From contig CAUJNA010002979.1 in NCBI GenBank assembly GCA_963377175.1, positions 777,643 to 841,642 of the forward strand: a DNA stretch of 64,000 nucleotides. The letters are read 5' to 3'. The notes beneath the pieces are model-generated. The model was not told where the DNA came from. It ran no database searches and saw nothing but the letters and a program-made list of their open reading frames with translations. A program made the translations under genes and the position numbers. Position 1 is the stretch's first letter. Every line of letters starts with the position of its first letter. Of this stretch, positions 11,110 to 20,865 are shown piece by piece. The stretch comes from Effrenium voratum. Taxonomy: Eukaryota > Sar > Dinophyceae > Suessiales > Symbiodiniaceae.

Positions 11110-11831
11110 CTCTCTCTGTTATTTGTGAAATCTAAAACCGCTCATTATCGTTCAGCAAATGTGTGGATTCTGCAAAAATTTGGTGGTTTTGCGCGGTGCG
11201 GCCACAGCCCTTCTGCTTGCACTTCTGCAAGGGTTTTCAGCTTGCTTCAATATGCAGGCAAAACGGGTCCTAGTCGCATTCTGTGCGTCTCGGAAGTTTA
11301 AGTTGCCCGGGCTTAAAGTGCTGTGTCTGGCCTTGTAAGTGCGTTTCTGTTGCGGAGCAGCTTTCTAAGCGCAACGGTAACTCAGAGCAGAAGGGTGGAA
11401 TTCTCTTGGCCTCATTTGCTGCATGTGAGCCTTGGGTTGCGTCTCCGTCTGTCAATCCTGCGCCGGCAACAGGATTGCATTGCTGGGTTAGGGCAGCCGC
11501 AGATAGGCCAGCGCGTATACTTCAGCTGCCGGCTTCCGGAACTTGCGTAACGCAAAAGGACGAATGGGGAAGATCAAGCTTTTCCCCACGCCTGAGTACA
11601 CCAGCAAGCAAGCCTCGGACCCCGTGGTGCCCCTGGTGCCATGCACGGGCATCTTCCTTGGGCCCAGCAAGTCGGGCAAAACTGTGGCGCTCATCAGTCT
11701 CATCCTGGAGCAGTACAAGGGCGTGTTTGAGCGGATCTACGTTTTCAGCCCAAGCGTCAACATCGATGATGGCTGGATCCCCGTCAAGAAGTACATCGAG
11801 CAGGACCTGGGGGTGAACACGGAGCGTGAGC
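11110..11831 (+). repeat. Left terminal inverted repeat of inner PLV
   Basis: Starts CTCTCTCTGTTATTTGTG and is repeated in reverse complement at 31363-32120 with few differences: a short insertion near 32086 and a 20-30 bp difference near 11345. The repeat includes the promoter region and the first 90 codons of the ATPase. The flanking 7 bp CTCAGGT is present at both outer edges. The same terminus (ending GAGAGAG) occurs against capsid sequence at 36797, which independently fixes the end. It contains a CAATCCTG..CAGGATTG palindrome at 11453-11477. No gene lies in 11110-11563. Confidence 0.85.
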
Positions 11832-12382
11832 AGGCTTACTGGGACGAGTGGGATGAGTCCGCCTTGCGGCGCATCATCCAGCAGCAGCGCAAGATCACGG
11901 AAGCGTCCAAGAAGTTGGAAATGAAGAAACTGTACCAGGTGCTTGTAGTCATCGACGACTTTGCTGACACGCCGCAACTCCACAAGCCGCATGGCGCCCT
12001 TGACACGCTCTTCATCCGAGGCCGTCACATGCAGATCAGCACCTGGGTGAGCTCGCAGAAGCTGAGGCTCATCAGCGCAGCCGTGCGGGTCAACATGCAA
12101 TTCCTCTGCTGCTGGAGGCTGCGCAACCAGCACGAGCTGGACGCCGTCATCGAGGAGCTGAGCGCCCTGCTGCCGAAGGAGCAGCTGTACCGGCTGTATG
12201 AGCAGGCGACCCGAGAACCTTACAGCTTCCTCTTCGTGTACTACCTGAAGCCGAAGAACGAAATGTTCTACAAGCGCTTCGAAGAGCGTTTCGCGCTTGA
12301 AAAAGACGCCGATGGGAGCGGCGCTCAGCTTCCTGGGCCAGAAGCTGTTCGCCAGCTCCACGCTGATCAACGCGAAGTGTGA
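11564..12382 (+). CDS. A32-like FtsK/HerA packaging ATPase (PLV)
   Basis: This is the least damaged ATPase copy (272 codons). The start is ATG 11564 (MGKIKLF), conserved in all copies. Walker A is GPSKSGKT (residues 33-40) and Walker B is VLVVIDDFAD (about 128-137). A downstream 'TWVSSQKLRLISAAVR' region fits the sensor/arginine part of A32-type genome-packaging ATPases of Polintons, PLVs, virophages and NCLDVs. In the family this enzyme pumps DNA into the capsid. The last about 25 residues overlap the next gene in another frame. A penton-like gene follows immediately. Whether it is expressed cannot be told from sequence. Confidence 0.88.
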   Translation: MGKIKLFPTPEYTSKQASDPVVPLVPCTGIFLGPSKSGKTVALISLILEQYKGVFERIYVFSPSVNIDDGWIPVKKYIEQDLGVNTEREQAYWDEWDESALRRIIQQQRKITEASKKLEMKKLYQVLVVIDDFADTPQLHKPHGALDTLFIRGRHMQISTWVSSQKLRLISAAVRVNMQFLCCWRLRNQHELDAVIEELSALLPKEQLYRLYEQATREPYSFLFVYYLKPKNEMFYKRFEERFALEKDADGSGAQLPGPEAVRQLHADQREV

Positions 12383-12461
12383 GAACATCTCCTGCTGCAC
12401 TTCCGTCGCAGCCGTCCAGCCGCCCGTCGTCCGCCGGACGGGTGGTTTCCTAAAGAAAAGG

Positions 12462-13217
12462 ATGACAACGATCTACGTGGACAGCCGCAAGAGGGTGGCC
12501 GGCTCGGACAGTGACTTTGAGGTCGACCTGGGAGAGTCGCTGCACCTGCAGAGCGACGCCCGGCTCGCCGTCTACAAAATCCGCCTGGCCGACAGTTTCC
12601 TGTCCACGGACCGGGGCCGCTACCTCTACTGGGTTGACGCCGCGCTGGGCACGCTGAACTGGGCATTGTTGCCCGAGGGCGCGTACACGGGCGCCCGGCT
12701 GGCCGCCTGGGTCAGCTCCAACTTTGCCACCGCCACCTATAGCGAGACCACAAACAGCCTGAGCGTTGCCTACGACGGTAACCGGTTGATCCTGAACGAC
12801 CTGGAGCTGCGGCAGCAATTCCCAGATGCAGCGGACTACCCCGCCGCGCCGCCCGCCTCTCCGACGAAGCCCTTCAGCGTGGACCACATGCTGGGCCCGA
12901 GCTTCGTCTCCGGCGGGCAGCAGGTCTTTGAGTTCGTCCGGATGATGGCGCACAACGAGGTCTACCTGCGCTGCGCCCAGCTGGCCAACGCCAGTAGAGT
13001 ACTGGGCAACCTGGGCGACGACATCCTCTCCAAGATCACGCTGAAGAGTGGTGTGGGCACCATTGTGGAGACGGGCTCAGACGACGGGCACTTCATGGCC
13101 CTCAGGGGCCCCGTCACCTTGAGGCACATGCGCTTCCGGCTGACCGACCTGGACGGCAACGTCGTCCGGCTTCGCGGGTCGTCTTTGTCGTTCGTGTTAT
13201 ATCTTGACCACGTATAA
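12462..13217 (+). CDS. Probable penton / minor capsid protein (PLV)
   Basis: 251 codons from ATG 12462 (MTTIYVDSRKRVAGSDSDF). An in-frame upstream extension to 12312 or 12297 (MGAALSFLGQKLF) overlapping the ATPase is also open and is conserved in every copy, so the start is not certain. N-terminal 'YVDSRKR.AGSDSDFEVDL' and C-terminal 'LRHMRFRLTDLDGNVVRLRG' followed by 'SFVLYLDHV' resemble single-jelly-roll vertex proteins of PLVs, which begin with an S-R-dR-like motif and end in an 'LtD.dGn.v.L.G..fsf.L' strand. This is recognition of pattern, not a search. Position after the ATPase and before other virion-type genes agrees. Confidence 0.6.
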   Translation: MTTIYVDSRKRVAGSDSDFEVDLGESLHLQSDARLAVYKIRLADSFLSTDRGRYLYWVDAALGTLNWALLPEGAYTGARLAAWVSSNFATATYSETTNSLSVAYDGNRLILNDLELRQQFPDAADYPAAPPASPTKPFSVDHMLGPSFVSGGQQVFEFVRMMAHNEVYLRCAQLANASRVLGNLGDDILSKITLKSGVGTIVETGSDDGHFMALRGPVTLRHMRFRLTDLDGNVVRLRGSSLSFVLYLDHV

Positions 13218-13225
13218 TAAAAAGG

Positions 13226-13603
13226 ATGGAGCCGATCGAACAAGAGGCGCCAGAGGCGCGCGCTGCGCCGGAGGCACCACACGCTGCACAGGGGGCACCA
13301 CACGCTGCGCAGGAGGCACAGCGCGCTGCGCAGGACACTGCGCCGGAGGCACCGGAGCCGAAACGGAGGGGGAGGCCTCTTGGCAGCAAGAACAAACCGA
13401 AGCAGGACGTGCCTACTGAGCCGGCTGCCCCAAAGCGCAAGCCAAAGCCGCCTCCACTTGAGACGGCACCGGCAGAGGCACCACCGGCTGGGGCTCCACA
13501 GGAGGCGCCTCAGCTCACAAGAGAGCAGCAGCGCGTCCTGCGCATGCTGGAGAGGCAGTCGGCTTGTGACCGGTTGACAACAGGCGCAAGCGTACTAGTG
13601 TAA
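13226..13603 (+). CDS. PLV gene c: AT-hook, Pro/Ala-rich basic protein
   Basis: 125 codons from ATG 13226, 8 bp after the previous stop. The first 45 residues are an Ala/Pro/Glu repeat (EAPHAAQ-like). An AT-hook core KRRGRPLGSKNKPK follows (residues 50-63), then a Lys-Pro-rich stretch, another Ala-Pro-Glu repeat and a conserved helical tail 'LTREQQRVLRMLERQSA'. AT-hooks bind the minor groove of AT-rich DNA, so a DNA-condensing or DNA-binding virion role is possible but inferred. Repeat copy number varies among the four copies seen (5356, 13226, 57850 inverted). Its ATG is preceded by AAAAAGG. Confidence 0.65.
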   Translation: MEPIEQEAPEARAAPEAPHAAQGAPHAAQEAQRAAQDTAPEAPEPKRRGRPLGSKNKPKQDVPTEPAAPKRKPKPPPLETAPAEAPPAGAPQEAPQLTREQQRVLRMLERQSACDRLTTGASVLV

Positions 13604-13610
13604 AAGCAAG

Positions 13611-13901
13611 ATGATGTCCATTGAGCCCCGCAACAAGCCGCGGATGCTCCGGTGGTTCCGCAAGACTTATCCGAGCTACAACCTGCAGCCGCTGCTGCTG
13701 AAGCGCTACCGAGAACTGGAGGAGGCGCGGGCCTTCAACAACTGGCTGGGCGAGCGCAGGCAGGCGCAGGAGGGGCAGCGGCACCTGGACGACGTGAGCC
13801 GGCTGACGGAGGCCGTGCACCGCCAGGTACCCCAGCTGCGCTACGCGCGGGCCGAGCGCCGGGGCGTGGAACGGGCGGCGGACGAAGTTGCGCAACAGTA
13901 A
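13611..13901 (+). CDS. PLV gene d: small charged protein of unknown function
   Basis: 96 codons from ATG 13611 (or the next ATG, 13614), 7 bp after gene c. Sequence features: 'MLRWFRKTYPSYNLQPLLL' then a charged, helix-prone region rich in Glu, Arg and Gln ('RYRELEEARAFNNWLGERR') that could form a coiled coil. No family recognised. Copies exist at 5635 (split by a microsatellite) and near 57790-57840 on the minus strand. Its stop TAA (13899-13901) is directly followed by the ATG of gene e. Confidence 0.6.
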   Translation: MMSIEPRNKPRMLRWFRKTYPSYNLQPLLLKRYRELEEARAFNNWLGERRQAQEGQRHLDDVSRLTEAVHRQVPQLRYARAERRGVERAADEVAQQ

Positions 13902-15103
13902 ATGAAGACACTTCGGGCCCACGGCTTCAATCAGCGCCCGCGCTTTGAGCAGGTGGTGGGCTACCTTGAGCGGAATGAGCCGCTGCCCCTGGATCAGCCG
14001 GACCGCAAGGCCACCTCGTGTGTCACAAGCCACTTCTACCTGGACGATTTCGTGCAGTCCAGCGAGGACCCCAACCCTCGGCCCCTGCAGCACACACCTC
14101 TGCAGGCAATTCCCGAGGACGGCTTCCGTCTCCGCAGAGGCCACGGACGAGGACGTGCGGCTGGCGCGGAGGTACCAAGGCTACGGCGGAACCCGCTTTG
14201 TTGAGGACGGACCTGGCAGGAGACCCCGAGGCCGGCGCCCTGGCCAGCAACGGTCAGGGGCCGCCCTCCATCACGGAACGTCTGCGCAGCACGGCCGACG
14301 GCGCTCAGGCGGCAGCGGACCTCATAGGCGCAGGAGCAGCGGGGCTCGCAGCCGCGCAGGCCTTCCGCTCTCAGCTGCCCCAGGACGCAGCTGAGTACGT
14401 GCGCCTGAACGTGCTGCCCCGTCCGGGCCAGCCGCAACCGCAGATCATAGGTCGGCCCAGTGACGTGGAGCGCCTCCTGGATGAGGCAGGGCAGCGCGCG
14501 CAGGAGGTGGAGAGGAGACGGCGGCCGTGGCTGCGGAGGAGGGTGAGGTTGCCGTTGCCGCCGAGGGCGTGGGCGGAGCCTTCGGGTACCTGGGCGGCCT
14601 GGCAGAAGGAGCGGCGGCCCTGGCGCCCGCCGCGGGCGAGGTTGCTGGAACGTTGGCTGGCGCGGCAGGAGTCGGCGCAGCGGCAACGGCGGGGCTGGCC
14701 GTGGGCATCGCAGGCGGCGCAGCCTACAGGCTGGCCCGCGGCACGGGCTGGGTGCTGGAGAACACGCTCTTCCGGCCTCAGCAGGGCAGCGAGGGCGCGG
14801 CCGTGCAGGACGTCCGGTCCGCCAACAACATGAACGACGCCACTCAGCCTCAGCACTTCACGCTGCGCACCGGCAGCAGCACGTCCGGCAGCCCCGCAAG
14901 CAGCCGCGCCTCCTCGCAGTCTGGGCTTCCGTGTGCAAGGCGCAGTCCAGCAACACGCCGCGCCCCTTCTCCTGGGGCCTGAACCCCGTGGCTCTGCCCC
15001 AGTCTCAGCCGAGCTCGCGGGCGAGCTCCAGTTCCGGGCAGTCACGCCGGAGCCTGCCTCCGCCCAGCTTTGACCAGCTGGCGCGAGACATTGAGGCTGC
15101 TTA
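13902..15103 (+). pseudogene. PLV gene e: Gly/Ala-rich probable membrane protein, frameshifted
   Basis: ATG 13902 abuts the gene d stop with no spacer. The protein continues through at least four reading-frame changes (near 14120, 14200, 14520 and 14930) and ends at TAA 15103 after 'LARDIEAA'. The middle (14340-14390 and 14550-14740) codes for hydrophobic Gly/Ala stretches such as 'LAGAAGVGAAATAGLAVGIA' that would span a membrane or bury in a capsid. Minor membrane proteins of that composition are common in Polinton and PLV virions; assignment is inference. The corresponding gene is deleted in the copy at 6340. Confidence 0.55.
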
Positions 15104-15151
15104 AAAAATGCTCGCTTTTGCACGGTTTTGCACGGTTTTGCGCTTCAAAAT

Positions 15152-15336
15152 GCTATTAGCCTAGGCCGTATGTAGATATACGCCCTGGGCTGATAGCTCG
15201 TTTTGCACGGTTTAAAAATGCTATCAGTCCAGGCCGTATATAAATATACGCCCCAGACTAATAGCTTTTGCGCGGTTGTGGGCTGCAAAACGCTATTCTT
15301 CCACAGTCTATATCAATATACGCCCTGGAGGAATAG
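15152..15336 (+). promoter_or_regulatory. Array of three long hairpins upstream of capsid gene
   Basis: Inverted repeats at 15152-15197, 15220-15265 and 15293-15336 have outer arms CTATTAG/CTATCAG or CTATTCTTCC and inner arms GGCCGTAT or GGGCGTAT with ATAAAT-type loops. They are separated by 'TTTTGCACGGTTT'. Compared with 6437-6701 the inner arm changed from GGCCTAC to GGCGTAT on both sides, so pairing is kept although sequence is not. The array follows 'CTTAAAAAATG' after the gene e stop and precedes the capsid ATG by 45 bp, with 'GTATATAAACA' in between. Confidence 0.7.
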
Positions 15337-15380
15337 TTTTCCTTCGCCGTACGACTCAAAATGCGTGTATATAAACAAGC

Positions 15381-16450
15381 ATGGAGGTAGTCACCGCCGG
15401 AGCCCAGGATGAGCTGATGCAGAGCCTGGACTACAAGCTGAAAACAAGCAACACCAGCTACGTGACGGCGCGGCGCGACGTGCAGTACTTCCCCAGCTCG
15501 CTGAGCTCGTTCTCCCCCACAACCTCTAGGGTCTGCCGCATCCCGCTGACCAGCGGCACGTCCCTTCCGCGTCAGGAACACGGACGGCGCCAACCCGCTG
15601 GCCCCAGCCACGCCCAACCCCGCCTGCTTCGTCCAGCGCGTCCAGGTCTTTGCCAACGGCCAGCGCTGCGACGACATCAACTACTACGGCCGCACCGTGG
15701 CCGTGCACGACCTGCTGAAGGGCCGAGAGTACAACCGCAACAAGGCATGGCGGGTTTCGACGAAGTCAACGACCCCCGCATCGCCCGTGCGGTGCACCAG
15801 AACGGCTACGCGGACGTGCTGCTGCGCCTCACCATGGTGGGCATCCTGCGCTGCGGCAAAATGCTGCCCCCGCAGCTGAACCTGGTGATCGAGATCGAGT
15901 TCGCGGACGCCGCAACTGCGCTGTGGGCTGAGAACGCCGGGGCGCACCCGGCAGGAGCCACGCTGAGCACCCTTCGAGATACAGAACGTCCGAGTTCTGG
16001 CCTTGCAGGTCGTCCTGGACTCTGCGCTGGTAGAGTCCTTCAACCGCGTGCTCCTCTCAGACCCCACGGTGCACACGCAGCAGTCCAGCGTCCCGAACGG
16101 AGTCGCGGAGCACAACGTCACCGTGGCGCGCGCCTTCACGAAACTGATGGGCGCGTTCGTGACCTTCTGGGACAACGACGCGGGCTCGAAGATCCACTTG
16201 CTGGCCCCCGCAACAGGACGTGGCGCCCATCGGCGCAGCCAGGCAGGAGGACAGCCTTCTGGAGTCGCAGATGCAGCTGGGCAGCCTCCAGTACCCTCAG
16301 AACCGAGCCTCGGAGCACTTCCACTGCCTCTTGGTCCTTGCCGGGACGTACGACGACACGGTGCTGTGGGCTACTTGCGCCGCAGCTTCATTGCCGGCGA
16401 GCGTGTGCCCAAGATGCCCCTGAGTGGCGTCAGCGCCCGTTCGGGCGACC
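15381..16450 (+). pseudogene. PLV major capsid protein, near full-length but frameshifted
   Basis: ATG 15381 starts MEVVTAGAQDELMQSLDY; this copy and the one at 6743 show the true N-terminus. Frames change near 15560, 15745, 15970, 16205 and 16365. Joined pieces read 'VFANGQRCDDINYYGRTVA', 'GREYNRNKA', 'CGKMLPPQLNLVIEIEFAD', 'STVALVESFNR'-like, and 'PLSGVSARSGDL' at the end. At about 16450 the gene stops short of its C-terminus and is joined to a methyltransferase fragment on the other strand. See 42551-43459 for the family argument. Confidence 0.75.
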
Positions 16451-16456
16451 TGGGTT

Positions 16457-16625
16457 TGCAGAGCCCGCGGCTTGGCCTCCATCGCATGTTGGTCCACAGG
16501 CGCATTTGCTTGCGGTAGGGCGTTCCGTAGCGGCAGTAGGTAACGTCGACGTAGGGGAGCCGCAGCACGAACGGACGGCTCTTCAGAAGCTCCGTCTGCG
16601 GGTTCTCAATGGCCCACACGGGAGG
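16457..16625 (-). pseudogene. PLV cytosine methyltransferase, central fragment
   Basis: From 16619 the minus strand codes for 'MWAIENPQTELLKSRPF', 'YVDVTYCRYGTPYRKQ' and 'LWTNMRWRP', matching residues about 105-155 of the enzyme at 35557-36198. Both ends are missing. The convergent order capsid(+)/methyltransferase(-) is the same as at 42551-44102, so this is a shrunken version of the ancestral arrangement. Confidence 0.7.
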
Positions 16626-16629
16626 GTCC

Positions 16630-17150
16630 GCTCCTCGTCCCCTGTGGCCGCAGTGTCTGCTCCTTCACGTTGCGGAGGATCTGCGCAGCCGTCGGGCTGC
16701 CGGCTCAGGCGTCCGCCCAGAATGTTCGCGGGCAGCCAGTCCTTGCGCTCGTAGGGCTTGCCGGCTTTCCTGCCCGACCTTCGGGTGCCCCGGATGAGGG
16801 CGGGGATGTGGGCCACGTATTGCGAGTACTTGTCCTTGAAAAACCGCCGCCCGAGGTTCGTCAGCTGTGCGCACGAGGCCCCGCTGCCCGTTCTGAAGCA
16901 GCACGTAGTCAGCCGGCTGCCTGGGGTCTCGCACAACACAAAACAAAAACGCGCGCGTGCACACAAGTTCGCACCAGTTTTCATGCAAGTTTTTTTTGCT
17001 CGGACGACTTTTTGTGGCCGGCCTAAGCAAAGCAACCCGACAATGGCATCCTGGAGCACATCAGGGAGGCGGCCGAGGCCGGATCGAGGGCCAGGGACAC
17101 GGCGGATGGCAGACGGGTCCTCGGCTGTGAGCTGCCCTGGCAAGAGCTAC
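16630..17150 (-). pseudogene. Unrecognised coding remnant next to PLV
   Basis: The minus strand contains a plausible but broken protein: 'LGRRFFKDKYSQYVAHIPAL' and 'GRKAGKPYERKDWLPANIL' in one frame, with continuation in another ('DYVLLQNGQRGLVR'). I recognise no family. It lies where PLV sequence gives way to host-like sequence, so it may be an additional PLV gene or host DNA. Confidence 0.3.
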
Positions 17151-20119
17151 CTGTAGCCCGCGGACAGGTTTTCTCGGCCCGGGCCCGCGTCCAGCCATTG
17201 ACCCCCGTGATGTTGCGTTGATCCCCAGGCCCCCCCAGGTAGGTTGAGGTGTCCCCGAACCGTGCCCCCCTGTAGCACCTCGGCAAGTCCATCAGCGAGA
17301 GGTTGGGTCGTAAACCACGATTGTACATGGAAAGTCTACGAGGGCTCACCTTTGAAAAATTGGCATATTGCCCTGATTTGTTTTTTTGATGAGAAACCTT
17401 CCCACACCGGCCGCAAAACGCGATCGGGGGCTGAAGGGCAGCGGCTGGTGAGGGAAGGGTGAGCAAGCGCAGAGCACAGCTTTCTTTGCCGGCAGCAGGC
17501 GATCGGGTGGTGCCAGGGATTGGCTGGCGGGGGCCACGGAGCAAGCGGCGGAGGCGCTGAGCAAGCGCTAAAAGGGCTGCCAAGCAGGCAGCTGGAACAG
17601 GCGCTGGCCACAGATGCTGGCCACAGGTGACGACAGGCTCCCTGGCCGCCATTTTATGTTTTTTTTGGGAACAGGGGAATAAACAGGATGCGTTTGGGGG
17701 AACACGGGCAACAAAGGAAACTATGTGATGTGCAGTTTTTTTTGCGCGTCTGCGTGCGTGCGCGTGCCAAATGTGCTTATTTTTCACACAAAAAAAACAT
17801 GTCTCGGCGAGTTGTGTGGTGCTTGCAGTCTCATCTGTCAGTCCTGGGTGTGCTGGGTGCCCTGGGGTCCCTGGGGTCCCCGGGGTCCCTGAGGTCCCTG
17901 AAGTCCCTAAGGTCCCTGGGGTCCCTGAGGTCCCTGGGATCTCCCGGCGGGCGTGTTCTTTTATGTCGGCAATCCACGACCAAAAGAACGCCGGTTTAGT
18001 TTCTCACGGTTTTACGTTGTCGGGTGTGAGCACTTGCCACAGCCTTTTGGGGACACTTTTGGGTCCGGGGTGGTGGGAACCGCTTGCGGGTGCAAGGCGT
18101 GGTTTCGACCCCACGTACAGTGTGCCGGCCATGTGGAGTTGGAGAACGGCGTCCCGCAACAGGCTTTGTTTGACCTCGAGATCTACCGCCTGGGCCTTCG
18201 CTTGGCCGTTTGCGCTGTCACTGCCAAGCCCAACTGATCTTGGAGGTTTGGGCCCAACAAGCCTTGCTTCTCGTGCCAAGGCTTGTTTAACCGCGGGATC
18301 TACATTGCCCGGACCTGTTGCTGTTTCGTTGCCGTCGCCAAGCGCAGCTGATCTTTTGAGGTGATCCGTGAGGCTCTTGCTCAACTCACCGTCTGTCAGG
18401 CTCCCTTTATGTTTGACCCGCCGAGCAATCACGTCACATGCCAGGTGCCAGGATCCGCTGCGACGTGCAGATCTTCTCGCGGTGCGGCCCTTTGGAGTTG
18501 CCTTTTTTCACATTTTTTTGGCCGCTTGCAAGGTGGATCCACAATTCGTTCTACAGGACTCCTGTGCAGGTTGCGCGGCGTTTTCATGGTCTGGTCCAAT
18601 TTGCCAAGTTGACCTGGTGAGGCCACGTGGATCTTCCTGTGTTTGTGGGTCTCTAGGGTCCCTAGGGTCCCTGGGGTCCCTGAAGGTTCCCTAGCGTTCT
18701 TGACGCAAGCATCCGTCAATCTGAAGCGTCGTTGGAAACCCTGCGGACCCCAGGGGACGCCAGGGACCCTAGGGACCCTAGGGACCTTAGGGACCCGGGG
18801 ACACCCTGTGGTACCTGGGGTGACAAGGTGGGGTGCAACGAACATTCCTGCGGTCAATTGCAGGTTTTTTGCTGGAAGCGACTTGTGAAGTGGTTTTTGA
18901 TCATGTATCGGTTTCAGTAGATACAGATCTATTTATTTGTGTACATTCATAGATTTATCGATTTAAAGATCTATATATTATTTTATTTCTAGATTTGTAG
19001 ATCTATACATTCATACATTTTTAGATTTGTAGATTTATCAATTTATAGATCTTTATATTATGATATTTCTAGATTTGTACATCTATACATTCATAGATTT
19101 TTAGATTTGTAGGTTTATCAATTTATAGATCTTTATATTATTATATTTCTAGATTTGTAGATCTATACATTCATACATTTTTAGATTTGTAGATTTATCA
19201 ATTTCTAGATCTTTACATTATTAGATTTCTAGATTTGTAGATCTATACATTCATACATTTTTAGATTTGTAGATTTATTAATTTATAGATCTTTACATTA
19301 TTAGATTTCTAGATTTGCAGATTTTTAGATTGATAGTCTACGTTGCTTTGGTTTGCGTAGCAGAACGACTTTGTTCAATGGAGGTTCAAGGCACGCCACT
19401 TCCCAGAGGCTCCCCCCTTCCAAGACCTGCGGAGTCCCCGGGGTCCCTAGGGTCCCTAGGGTCCCTAGGGTCCCTGGTGCCGTCATATTCAAAAAGCCTG
19501 CAACTAGATTATTACTTGGTTGTTCAAGAGAATCCGCAAACGAGATTTCACAGGAACCCTCTCAAGAAGGAACACCCTTCCCAGGAATGGAACAAAGGAA
19601 TCTATTGATAGCTCTCAGCTCGGGCGATACCATCCCACAAGAATGTAATTCCCCCGCAAAGGTACCCAGGGTTTTCAGAGGGACCAGGGACCCTACGAAC
19701 CCCGCTCGTTGGTGTAGGAGCAGCATGCTTGCGGATTTGTTTGAGGGGGGCCCACCAAGAACCTTTAGGAACCCCACAAACCCCAGGGTCTCCAGGGACC
19801 TTGGGTGCTTCAGATACTGCCCACCGCAAATTCGAGAAAATCTAGGGACCCCAGGGACCCCAAAGACCCCAGGGACTCCAGGGACCCCAGGGACCCCAGG
19901 GACCCCAGGGACTGCAGGGACCCCAGGGACGCTCGTCGGCCCAGGCCGGGCCAGTGGAAGACGCCTGGTGCCCAGCAGATTCCAGCAGCAGCATGTGCAC
20001 ATGTGACTTTCGGAGGAGTTGGTCAGAATTTGGCAGACGAGTTGATCAGACTTTGGATGTGAGGGCTTGCGAAGCTGATTTTGGCTGAAATCTGAAAGTT
20101 GCTTGTGGATCTTGTTGCT
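17151..20119. other. Host-like non-coding sequence with GGGACCC minisatellites
   Basis: No gene recognised. Short tandem runs of GGGTCCCT/AGGGACCC occur at 17850-17945, 18645-18690, 18745-18815 (opposite orientation), 19435-19475 and 19840-19935, each 5-12 units. Open frames through them give Gly-Thr-Pro or Asp-Pro-Arg repeats. T-runs at 17650 and 16990 and pyrimidine tracts are frequent, as in introns. A 450 bp AT-rich array is listed separately. Confidence 0.6.
18915..19335. repeat. AT-rich 80 bp tandem repeat
   Basis: About five units with an exact 80 bp period: the motif CTAGATTTGTAG begins at 18989, 19069, 19149, 19229 and 19309. Each unit holds TTTATAGATCTTTA and ATACATTCATACATTTTTAG segments. 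It is strikingly AT-rich in GC-rich surroundings. No coding capacity. Confidence 0.9.
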
Positions 20120-20490
20120 ATGTCCTTCAATGCAGTTGCGGGCTATCTCGGCGACCTTGCCCGCGGCAAGCGTGAGGGTGACGGCGAGCCGGCCAAGTCT
20201 GACTGGGAAGACTTGCAGGCCGCCGTCTTGGCCGGTGACACAAAGGCCCTGCAGGTGGCCGACGCAGTGATGGCGCAGGCCAAGAGCCGCACTAACGCCG
20301 AGCGCATGGAGGCGTTGGGGCGCCTCCTGCAGGAGGAGTCCGTGGAGGACTGGCGGAGCCTGCAGCTTGGCGCTCCGCGTGCAGCCATGCCTGCCTCTGA
20401 CAGCGTCTCATCCAGGGACCCCAGGAACCTCAGGGACCCCAGCAACGCCAGGCGCCCCAGAAACCTCAAAACTTTCAGAGACCCCTGAAA
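20120..20490 (+). CDS. Possible exon of a host gene (helical protein)
   Basis: ATG 20120 gives MSFNAVAGYLGDLARGKREG, then an acidic/helical stretch 'WEDLQAAVLAGDTKALQ' and 'NAERMEALGRLLQEE'. It has the composition of a real protein up to about residue 95. After about 20405 it runs into a GGGACCC-type minisatellite (RDPRNLRDP). No family recognised. It could be the first exon of the gene whose later exons lie at 22531-25762, but I cannot show the connection. Confidence 0.35.
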
Positions 20491-20865
20491 CCCCCGCCCT
20501 CCAGGGCACGACAGCTTGTGACTTCCGCGGTGCCGATTTCGGTTGCTTGTTTTGCAGGCAGGCCAGTTTGGTATCTCGCTTGGACTTTGATGCAGCGGCA
20601 GGATGTGGGTCAGCCAGTCTGACGGATGGACGCTGCGAAGCCTTGCAAGGCTTGGCCCGACCGACCTTCAGGCCGCGAGTGAAAAGGAGGAGGAGCACCC
20701 GTGCGTTGGTGTTGCCAAAGAAGCCAGTCAATCTTGTGTTTGCTCTGGAAACTTGGCTCGAGGGTACTCATCAACACTGACACAACAACAGCTCGCAATG
20801 GTTGCCCGATGGGTCTAGTGCCAGTGCTTGAGGAATCGCAGGCCGCTCAAGCGCTTTTCGAATAG

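Noticed and set aside
12297..12461. Separate small gene MGAALSFLGQKLF... between ATPase and penton
   Set aside because: It is open and conserved but in frame with the penton gene, so it may simply be its upstream extension. Noted under the penton entry instead.
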